From positions 1 through 5,181 of the forward strand of contig JAEOTK010000251.1 in the NCBI GenBank assembly GCA_016839875.1: 5,181 nucleotides of DNA, in the 5' to 3' direction. This DNA comes from Candidatus Heimdallarchaeota archaeon (GTDB lineage: Archaea; Asgardarchaeota; Heimdallarchaeia; Heimdallarchaeales; Heimdallarchaeaceae). Each line of letters opens with the position of its first letter. Position 1 is the stretch's first letter. Positions 1 through 5,102 of the stretch are shown here, piece after piece. Under the pieces are notes generated by a model. That model saw only the letters and a list, made by a program, of their open reading frames with translations, searched no databases and was not told where the DNA came from. The position numbers were made by a program, and so were the translations under genes.

Positions 1-578
1 AAGCTGGAGCTGATGGAATCAAGGTTGGGGTTGGTCCAGGAAGTATCTGCATTACTAGAATTGTTACTGGGTGTGGAGTTCCTCAACTCACTGCCATACA
101 AGATTCAGTTTCAGTAGCTAAAGATCATGGTGTTCCTATAATTGCAGACGGAGGTATAAGGAACTCAGGAGACATAGCCAAAGCAATAGCAGTAGGAGCT
201 TCAACTGTTATGATAGGAGGTCTTCTCGCAGGTACTGAAGAGAGTCCCGGAACTTCTATTCTCCGTCAAGGAAGACGATTCAAAGTTGTTCGTGGGATGG
301 CATCAACATTCGCTACTCTTGGAAGAGAAGAAAGAGAGAAGAAAGGTTCTTTTGATGAAATGGATTTAGGATCAATCATTCCTGAAGGAGTTGAAGCTAT
401 GGTTCCTTATAGAGGAAATACTTCTGAAGTGCTGAATCAATTAGTTGGAGGACTTCGATCAGGAATTTCTTATTGTGGATCTACAAGTATAAAAGAAATG
501 CAAGAAAAAGCAGAATTTATAAAAATCACTTCTGCTGGAAGAAGAGAATCTACAAGTCATGATGTTGAACTTATTTGA
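1..578 (+). CDS. guaB: IMP dehydrogenase/GMP reductase family protein, C-terminal part (5' end outside window)
   Basis: The reading frame is open from base 3 (the first two bases finish an earlier codon) to tandem stops TGA TAG at 576-581, giving 191 visible residues. The family uses an active-site Cys to oxidise IMP to XMP (IMPDH) or to reductively deaminate GMP (GMPR) in the cytosol. Visible motifs, numbered from the first full codon: the catalytic loop GPGSICITR with Cys16 and Thr18, the phosphate-binding [12 protein letters not shown] (46-57), [14 protein letters not shown] (70-83), the flap region 98-138 with [12 protein letters not shown], and the IMPDH-like tail [15 protein letters not shown]. 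The tail and the DGGIR motif are closer to IMPDH than to classical GMPR, which usually has DGGCSCPGD. The oddity is the flap, which lacks the Arg-Tyr dyad that activates water in IMPDH, while Thr18 and Glu128 are kept. Family membership is very secure; the exact reaction is open. The N-terminal half and any CBS domains cannot be seen. Confidence 0.93.
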   Translation, partial: AGADGIKVGVGPGSICITRIVTGCGVPQLTAIQDSVSVAKDHGVPIIADGGIRNSGDIAKAIAVGASTVMIGGLLAGTEESPGTSILRQGRRFKVVRGMASTFATLGREEREKKGSFDEMDLGSIIPEGVEAMVPYRGNTSEVLNQLVGGLRSGISYCGSTSIKEMQEKAEFIKITSAGRRESTSHDVELI

Positions 579-611
579 TAGTTGTAAATCGGTTTTGCTA
601 ATATTCATGGA

Positions 612-625
612 AAGAAGTTATATAC
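612..625 (+). promoter_or_regulatory. Archaeal TATA-like promoter for the Nudix/MBL gene
   Basis: TTATATAC lies at 618-625, directly after a purine-rich AAAGAAG that could act as a BRE. It starts 35 nt before the ATG at 653. The usual archaeal TATA-to-start distance puts the transcript start a few bases before the ATG. No Shine-Dalgarno sequence is visible there, so the mRNA is probably leaderless. This is inferred from motif and spacing only. Confidence 0.5.
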
Positions 626-630
626 AAGCA

Positions 631-637
631 TTTTTTT
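631..637 (+). terminator. T-run, possible terminator of the IMPDH-family gene
   Basis: Seven consecutive T residues lie 52 nt after the upstream stop codon, with no clear hairpin. Archaeal RNA polymerase can terminate at simple T-runs. The run sits between the next gene's TATA-like box and its predicted start, so it may simply be promoter-proximal A/T-rich sequence. Confidence 0.3.
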
Positions 638-652
638 CTTAATCATAGAACG

Positions 653-2176
653 ATGCCTGAATATAGTGTTGTTACTGTGATTTTCTTTAGAATCAAAGGT
701 GGGAAATATTACTTCTATCTAACAAAGAAGGGTCCAGATTTACCTATCATGCCATCTTCCTGGACTCCTGTTGGTAGTGTTATTACCAAAGAAGATAGAG
801 AACTATATTCTATACTCCAAAAAAAACATGGTGATATGGCACCAGAAATGCAAAAAAGACTGACAGCTTTGAGAGTAGTTTTTGAAAGGAATCTTTTTCA
901 TACTGAGAAAATCGCTGAAGTTGATGTCAAAAGCACCGTTCATGAAATTATTAGTATCATTGATCCAGAATTGCTTAATTTATGGCTTCATTCAATGATA
1001 TCTTCGGGTTTTCAGCAGTTTCGAAGTGGTGATAACGTCTTCAATTCAGATTATTTTCTCTTTATTGCTCCTTCAAATCCTAAACTCAAAGATATGAGGT
1101 TAAAACGAGGTTCTATGGTTTTCGAATCCACTTCATTAATTGTTGAAGAAAAAGCTAGATGGTTCAAAGCTGAAGAAATTTCAAATCAGTATCACAAGCT
1201 AGAACGATATTTTACTCCCTCTATGTCCTCTTTAGTTGATAAGATAGTAAAAGAATTTAAGAAACCCTTTGAAGCAGCTAGAGAACTTGAACAAAAAATC
1301 GATGAACTCCCATGCAGAGATTACCAACTCTTCCCTTATACATGGAGACTTTCAACTCCCGCACCAACACTTCCTCCTTATAATACAACAAATATCTTCG
1401 TTATTGGAAATGAACACAAATACATAATTGATCCAGGTTCAACCGAAATAAAAGCTATGAAACCTCTGGAAGAATTTATTAAATTTAATAAAGATACAAT
1501 GGAAGGAATTCTCCTAACAAATCCCTATCCCGATCATTGCAATCAAGCAGAATACTTAAGTCAAAGTTTTGATTTACCTATGAGCACTTCTAAACAAAAT
1601 GCAGAAATCCTTAAGAGAGAAGGCTTTGTTTTTGCCAGTATTTTAGAAGAAGGAAACTTATTATCATTAGGTTCAAATCCAGAACTAAATATAGAAGATT
1701 GGAATCTCGAGGTTTTAGAGTTACCAGGAAGCTCGAAAGGATCAATAGGATTTTGGGATTCTAGAGGATTACTGTTTTCAGGAATTACTTTGCACAAAGA
1801 TTTAACCACAACCAATGATACCTATCCTGAATCATATTCAGAGTTTATGAATAGTCTAAAGAAGATTAAGAAACTTAAAGCTCGTTTTGCTCTCTCAGGA
1901 CATGGGACTATGATAGTTGAAGTGAATAATACTATAAATAGAAATATTCAAAGTCTGAATAAAATTGAGAAGCAACTATTAGCTAAACTAAAACAAGGAA
2001 TTTCAGAAGTGGATGTACTCACTGATGCTGTTGTTGATACTAAAACTTCAAGCTGGAGATTTTATATGAAAAGAATCGTTCTCTCCGTTCTAGAGAAATT
2101 AGTTCATGAAGAAAAAATAACAAAAATAGGTTCAGATTATATTTTCAGAAAAAATAAAATTAGTTCTTGGAAATGA
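653..2176 (+). CDS. Nudix-like / metallo-beta-lactamase (LACTB2-type) / winged-helix fusion protein, probable pseudoenzyme
   Basis: 507 residues. Residues 1 to about 190 resemble a Nudix fold. The GG..YFYLTKKG and SWTPVGSV (36-43) segments fit, but the Nudix box is eroded: at RVVFERNLF (74-82) two of the usual REx2EExG glutamates are Val75 and Arg79. Residues ~222-420 are a metallo-beta-lactamase fold, with PAPTLPPYNTTNIFVIG entering the fold, IIDPG (258-262), and NPYPDH (290-295) in place of HxHxDH. PGS360 replaces PGH, SGI378 replaces the bridging-Asp motif, and SGHG (415-418) is kept. Of the seven usual metal ligands only Asp294, His295 and His417 remain. Residues ~440-500 form a winged-helix-like tail as in LACTB2, a mitochondrial endoribonuclease. 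The ATG at 653 fits the TATA-like box 35 nt upstream; there is no Shine-Dalgarno sequence. The next gene begins 46 nt downstream with its own box. Domain calls are fairly secure; a binding or regulatory role is inference. No signal peptide or membrane segment is seen, so it is probably cytosolic. Confidence 0.82.
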   Translation: MPEYSVVTVIFFRIKGGKYYFYLTKKGPDLPIMPSSWTPVGSVITKEDRELYSILQKKHGDMAPEMQKRLTALRVVFERNLFHTEKIAEVDVKSTVHEIISIIDPELLNLWLHSMISSGFQQFRSGDNVFNSDYFLFIAPSNPKLKDMRLKRGSMVFESTSLIVEEKARWFKAEEISNQYHKLERYFTPSMSSLVDKIVKEFKKPFEAARELEQKIDELPCRDYQLFPYTWRLSTPAPTLPPYNTTNIFVIGNEHKYIIDPGSTEIKAMKPLEEFIKFNKDTMEGILLTNPYPDHCNQAEYLSQSFDLPMSTSKQNAEILKREGFVFASILEEGNLLSLGSNPELNIEDWNLEVLELPGSSKGSIGFWDSRGLLFSGITLHKDLTTTNDTYPESYSEFMNSLKKIKKLKARFALSGHGTMIVEVNNTINRNIQSLNKIEKQLLAKLKQGISEVDVLTDAVVDTKTSSWRFYMKRIVLSVLEKLVHEEKITKIGSDYIFRKNKISSWK

Positions 2177-2182
2177 AAAAAT

Positions 2183-2199
2183 AACCAAAACTTATATGT
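2183..2199 (+). promoter_or_regulatory. Archaeal TATA-like promoter for the dehalogenase-like gene
   Basis: TTATATGT at 2192-2199 follows AACCAAAAC (2183-2191), a plausible BRE. It begins 31 nt before the ATG at 2223. The predicted transcript start falls at or next to the ATG and no Shine-Dalgarno sequence is present, so this looks leaderless. It closely resembles the box before the Nudix/MBL gene, which suggests separate transcription of the two genes despite a 46-nt gap. Confidence 0.5.
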
Positions 2200-2222
2200 A
2201 GCTGAATTTTCGCTCAAAACTG

Positions 2223-3701
2223 ATGAGCCTTCTTGTTTTAGAAAAAAGCTGTTCTCCTGAAAAATGTAATCATGAATGCGTAACTGTATGTCCTCAGAAT
2301 AAAAAAGGAAAACCAGCAATAAAAGTAGAGAAAGATATTGCTGTGATAATCAAAAATAATTGTATAAGTTGCTTGCAATGTGTTTATGCTTGTCCCTTTG
2401 ATTCCATTGAAGTAATTTTAAAGAACAAACAAAAACTTACTAAAGAATCTCTTCAAATTAAGGAGAAGAAGAAGAAGAAAGATAGAAAATTGTTTGAGAT
2501 TAATGAAGATGTCTATGAACCATTCAATGAGAAATATACCATTTTTAGCAGACGAATGTGGGACGAAGAATATGAAGGATACAAGAAACCAATTTTCGGT
2601 AAAGCAAAAGATAGAATTGCTTTGAAACTAGATGGATACTCTGAAATTGAATTAGCAGCTGTAGATGCTGCTTGGTCAATTGAAAATATGGTAAGCATGC
2701 ATGAATTTCATAATGAAAGACTGAAAACGTTAGATAAAGAAAGTATAAAAAAAATGGAACCTTCCGATGCTGGAGCATCTTTCAGATCAGAACAAAAAGC
2801 TAAATCTAATGTAAAACAAGTAAATTATGATGTTCAAGAACCGCAGAAATATGAAGTTCAAGATCCTAAAGAAATGTCCAAATGGCTGAAGAAAATCTCC
2901 AAATTCTATGGAGCAAGTTTAACAGGTGTAGCCAAATTTGATCCAAAATGGATCTATACAAACGATAGACAGGATAGACCTTATGTTATCCCTGAAAAAA
3001 TACAGAATGTAATAGTATTAGCTGTTGAAATGGATTTAGGGGCAATCAATACTTCACCAAAGTGGCCTGGGGGAATTGCTACAGGACTAGGTTATTCTAA
3101 AATGGCTTTTGTCAGAACATTAGTATCTAATTTTATCAGAAATCTAGGGTATGAAGCTATACCAGCTGGAAACGCTTTAGCAATATCCGTACCAATAGCG
3201 GTTGAAGCTGGATTAGGAGGGTATGGAAGACATGGACTGTTAATAACTAAAGAATATGGACCAAGAGTAAGAGTAGCTAAAATTCTTACTGATATGCCAC
3301 TAGAAGCAGATAAACCAAGCTACCGATTCGCTAAATCAGTTGAGAGATTCTGCGAAACCTGCATGACTTGTGCTGAGAAATGTCCTAGCGCTTCAATACC
3401 TTTTGATAAAAAACCATCTTTCAAAACACACAGTATTAGTAACAATCCTGGAGTGAAAAAATGGTATATAAACGTAGACACATGCTATTTATTCTGGTTA
3501 GAAAATGGTGGAGATTGTTCTAATTGTATCTCAGACTGTGAATATAATCATAAACCAACTTGGCCACATAAAGTTGCAAATTGGATAGTTATGAATCTTC
3601 CTTTCCTGAATCCTATCTGGCCTTATATTGGAAGACTTCTTGGTTATGGGGGAAATAAATCCGCGAAAAAAATGTGGAAGAAAATAAAGACTTCCCCTTA
3701 A
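2223..3701 (+). CDS. Reductive-dehalogenase-like corrinoid Fe-S protein with N-terminal ABCE1/RLI-like ferredoxin domain
   Basis: 492 residues. The N-terminus carries two Fe-S motifs: C10-x4-C15-x3-C19-x3-C23-P, with the unusual spacing of the ABCE1/RLI ferredoxin domain, and C47-x2-C50-x2-C53-x3-C57-P. A Lys-rich linker follows (68-89, with K82-K86 from a GAA repeat). From ~95 to 440 it follows the RdhA family: YTIFSRRMWDEEY, GYSKMA (Tyr291), LGYEAIPAGN (Asn317), AGLGGYGRHGLLIT, EYGPRVR (Arg350), C377-x2-C380-x2-C383-x3-C387-P, then C421-x10-C432-x2-C435-x3-C439. RdhA enzymes reductively remove halogen from organohalides using cobalamin and two [4Fe-4S] clusters. The 26 and 59 residue spacings from Tyr291 to Asn317 and Arg350 equal those of Tyr246/Asn272/Arg305 in PceA, as I recall them. 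There is no Tat signal and no RdhB anchor nearby, so it should be cytoplasmic; a hydrophobic stretch at 451-475 might touch membrane. The substrate is unknown. Queuosine reductase (QueG) is a distant relative but lacks the C421-C439 pattern. Confidence 0.85.
   Translation: MSLLVLEKSCSPEKCNHECVTVCPQNKKGKPAIKVEKDIAVIIKNNCISCLQCVYACPFDSIEVILKNKQKLTKESLQIKEKKKKKDRKLFEINEDVYEPFNEKYTIFSRRMWDEEYEGYKKPIFGKAKDRIALKLDGYSEIELAAVDAAWSIENMVSMHEFHNERLKTLDKESIKKMEPSDAGASFRSEQKAKSNVKQVNYDVQEPQKYEVQDPKEMSKWLKKISKFYGASLTGVAKFDPKWIYTNDRQDRPYVIPEKIQNVIVLAVEMDLGAINTSPKWPGGIATGLGYSKMAFVRTLVSNFIRNLGYEAIPAGNALAISVPIAVEAGLGGYGRHGLLITKEYGPRVRVAKILTDMPLEADKPSYRFAKSVERFCETCMTCAEKCPSASIPFDKKPSFKTHSISNNPGVKKWYINVDTCYLFWLENGGDCSNCISDCEYNHKPTWPHKVANWIVMNLPFLNPIWPYIGRLLGYGGNKSAKKMWKKIKTSP
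2465..2479 (+). repeat. (GAA)5 microsatellite in the linker of the dehalogenase-like gene
   Basis: Five perfect GAA units, read in frame as AAG lysine codons, encode part of a five-lysine run (K82-K86). The run lies between the ferredoxin and dehalogenase-like domains, where length change would be tolerated. It may be a slippage-prone flexible linker. Confidence 0.7.
3666..3672 (-). terminator. Minus-strand T-run, possible terminator of the DUF72 gene
   Basis: Seven A residues on the + strand give a T7 on the minus strand, about 30 nt beyond the DUF72 stop and inside the 3' end of the convergent dehalogenase-like gene. In the other direction a T5 at 3724-3728 lies just past the dehalogenase-like stop. 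Both are candidates only; no hairpin is evident. Confidence 0.3.
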
Positions 3702-3702
3702 T

Positions 3703-4557
3703 CTATCCAAAGAAATCTGACAATTTTTGCTGACCTTTGAAAGCAGTAATTGCAGGTGTGACTGTTTGGAGTTTTCTCTCTTCCAACATCTCTTTGAATC
3801 GTGTAGCTGAAGGCGGCGCATAGCCGCTGAAGTGATTGTTTATGAATACATAGGCTGTTTTCTTATTTGGGTTATTTTTGAAAGCTGTTTCGATTGTATC
3901 AGCTGTTTTTTCCATAACATCTGTTCTATCTACTACTTCCTTTCCATCTCCTATTTTCTGTTTATGTGAACCAATTATTCTCAAATAGAAATAATCTCTT
4001 TTTACTTCTTCATAGAGATTGAATTTAATATAAGGTAGGAATGAGCTTACCATACCTAGATTGTGATCATTGAGTATATCGTAGGTTTCTTGATTGAACC
4101 ATGTATCATGACGAAATTCCATCACCATATTATATTCTTCAAAAGGAAAGAAATCAATAAACTTGAGTATTTGTGTTAATGATTCTTCATTCTTGTCAAA
4201 GCTAGGCGCAAATTGACAAACAAATGGTCCCAGGTTTTTCTTTAATGGACTCATTATTTTTAAGAAATCTGTCAGTTTATCTTCTACTAAGGAAATATCT
4301 GAAGCTTGACATATTATTTTAGGTAGTTTGGCTGTTAAAACGAAATCATCAGGGAGTAATCTTGCCCATCGAGCAGTACTGCTGGAACGTGGGTAAGCAT
4401 AGAATGTTGAATTAATCTCACAAGTTGGAAACATAGTTGAATAAAATCCTAAAAGCTCGTATTTTTCAATATTTGGAGGATAAAAACCTCCTTTGTTTGC
4501 CATCCAATCATCATAATTGAAACCAGTACAACCTACATAGATTCTTGATTCGGACAT
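3703..4557 (-). CDS. DUF72 (YecE-like) TIM-barrel protein with C-terminal PCNA-binding motif
   Basis: 284 residues from ATG 4557-4555 to TAG 3705-3703. DUF72 hallmarks in order: YVGCTGFNYDDW (7-18) with GGFYPPN, EINSTFY (47-53), FVLTAKLPK (72-80), GPFVCQFAPSF (110-120), EFRHDTW (147-153), YFYLRIIGS, and NNHFSGYAPPSA (240-251). The length suits the family. DUF72 has no settled activity. From memory, the Thermotoga member TM1631 was computationally proposed to be an endonuclease IV-like DNA-binding protein. The extreme C-terminus, QQKLSDFF (276-283) plus one Gly, matches the PIP box QxxLxxFF that binds the sliding clamp. I chose this start because the conserved domain begins six residues later and GTGGAG lies just upstream. 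An in-frame ATG at 4671 would add 38 unconserved residues and overlap the neighbouring gene. It lies downstream of, and co-directional with, the small membrane protein (64-nt gap), and is convergent with the dehalogenase-like gene. Confidence 0.92.
   Translation of the reverse strand: MSESRIYVGCTGFNYDDWMANKGGFYPPNIEKYELLGFYSTMFPTCEINSTFYAYPRSSSTARWARLLPDDFVLTAKLPKIICQASDISLVEDKLTDFLKIMSPLKKNLGPFVCQFAPSFDKNEESLTQILKFIDFFPFEEYNMVMEFRHDTWFNQETYDILNDHNLGMVSSFLPYIKFNLYEEVKRDYFYLRIIGSHKQKIGDGKEVVDRTDVMEKTADTIETAFKNNPNKKTAYVFINNHFSGYAPPSATRFKEMLEERKLQTVTPAITAFKGQQKLSDFFG
3709..3732 (-). other. Codons for a C-terminal PIP box (PCNA-interacting peptide)
   Basis: These eight codons encode Q276-Q-K-L279-S-D-F282-F283, followed by one Gly and the stop. 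Gln at position 1, Leu at 4 and paired Phe at 7 and 8 fit the canonical QxxhxxFF motif. The terminal position is the one used by archaeal clamp clients such as FEN1, RNase HII and PolB. The motif follows the DUF72 domain and is not part of its conserved core. Confidence 0.72.
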
Positions 4558-4561
4558 TTTC

Positions 4562-4594
4562 TCCACTACTAGTATAGAAGTTTTCAATAAAAAA
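4562..4594 (-). promoter_or_regulatory. Possible promoter and ribosome-binding site of the DUF72 gene
   Basis: On the minus strand a T-rich TTTTATTG (4592-4585) begins about 35 nt before the ATG at 4557. GGAG follows a few bases before the ATG. The T-run here (4595-4589) could equally terminate the upstream membrane-protein transcript. The box is a weaker TATA match than those of the + strand genes, so co-transcription with the upstream gene remains possible. Confidence 0.35.
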
Positions 4595-4621
4595 ACATGA
4601 TGGAAAGGATAAATTACAAAA

Positions 4622-4975
4622 TTACTCCTTAGTTTGGATCGGGATTTTTCTTCTTTTTCTTCTATGCACAAACTTCTTTGTCACATTAGTGATGAGTGTA
4701 GGTAGTGCTAACAATGCTAAGACTGATCCATCAACAATTGCTGGTTCTGCATCACCACTCCAAGATCTAATAAACAAACCCATCAACATTACTATAGTTC
4801 CTCCAATAAAGAATAGGATTGATAAAGCAAAGATTCTATTTCTATTCAGAAAAGCTTTGATGTTTTTTGTAATATTCTTCTTACGATTATAAGGAATAAT
4901 ATGTTGCGGAATCAAATAAGCTAAAGCTGCTGCACCTACAACAACTGGAAGTATAACTGATAATACTGATACCAT
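4622..4975 (-). CDS. Small three-helix membrane protein of unknown function
   Basis: 117 residues, ATG 4975-4973 to TAA 4624-4622. Three hydrophobic stretches are visible: about 2-22, 47-69 and 80-97. The loop between the first two is basic (RKKNITKNIK, 31-40) and the tail is strongly basic (RRKRRK, 105-110), while the 70-79 loop carries Asp and Glu. By the positive-inside rule the N-terminus and the 70-79 loop lie outside and the tail lies in the cytoplasm. I do not recognise a family. The length and helix count loosely recall RdhB anchors of reductive dehalogenases, but it is on the opposite strand, not adjacent, and nothing else supports that. The start is favoured by AAGGAAGA five bases upstream. 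It lies upstream of the DUF72 gene and may be co-transcribed with it. Confidence 0.7.
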   Translation of the reverse strand: MVSVLSVILPVVVGAAALAYLIPQHIIPYNRKKNITKNIKAFLNRNRIFALSILFFIGGTIVMLMGLFIRSWSGDAEPAIVDGSVLALLALPTLITNVTKKFVHRRKRRKIPIQTKE

Positions 4976-4980
4976 TTAAT

Positions 4981-4988
4981 TCTTCCTT
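4981..4988 (-). promoter_or_regulatory. Shine-Dalgarno-like site of the small membrane protein gene
   Basis: AAGGAAGA on the minus strand, ending five bases before the ATG at 4975, resembles a purine-rich ribosome-binding site. It supports this start codon. It also contrasts with the leaderless-looking genes on the + strand. Confidence 0.5.
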
Positions 4989-5007
4989 TTAGTGATTTAT
5001 GCACAGT

Positions 5008-5031
5008 GGATATATCAAGAACTCTTTTAAA
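5008..5031 (-). promoter_or_regulatory. TATA-like boxes upstream of the small membrane protein gene
   Basis: On the minus strand TTTAAAAG (5031-5024) and GATATATCC (5016-5008) are both plausible TATA boxes. The first would give a leader of roughly 25 nt containing the Shine-Dalgarno-like site, which fits better. The second would give a leader of only about ten bases. Which one is used cannot be decided here. Confidence 0.4.
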
Positions 5032-5075
5032 CAATAGTATTTGTTTTTCTATTTGCGGATAGAACTATTAGAATC

Positions 5076-5086
5076 TATTTAAAATA
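5076..5086 (+). promoter_or_regulatory. Strong TATA-like box pointing into the right edge
   Basis: TATTTAAAATA is a good archaeal TATA match. It starts 27 nt before the point where composition switches from A/T-rich to G+C-rich, so a transcript would begin at about 5103-5108. On the opposite strand the same bases form a T-rich tract that could instead terminate a leftward transcript. Confidence 0.4.
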
Positions 5087-5102
5087 AAAAATCGATGTTT
5101 TC

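Noticed and set aside
1561..1815. Minus-strand open frame within the metallo-beta-lactamase domain
   Set aside because: It lies fully inside a well-supported gene in another frame and shows no family motif.
2223..3701. Identification as epoxyqueuosine reductase (QueG)
   Set aside because: The second Fe-S motif (C421-x10-C432-x2-C435-x3-C439), the NGGDCSNC context and the IFSRRMWDEEY segment fit RdhA rather than QueG.
4558..4671. N-terminal extension of the DUF72 protein from an ATG at 4671 (38 extra residues)
   Set aside because: The extension is not part of the DUF72 domain and overlaps the 3' end of the membrane-protein gene. A purine-rich site sits just before the internal ATG at 4557, six residues before the conserved core.
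4689..4892. Plus-strand open frame of 67 codons
   Set aside because: It is antisense to the membrane-protein gene, has no recognisable domain and no clear promoter. The minus-strand frame has good membrane-protein character and a ribosome-binding site.
4622..4975. Membrane protein as the RdhB anchor of the dehalogenase-like protein
   Set aside because: It is on the opposite strand, separated by the DUF72 gene, and no RdhB motif is recognised. The dehalogenase-like protein has no Tat signal, so no external anchor is expected.
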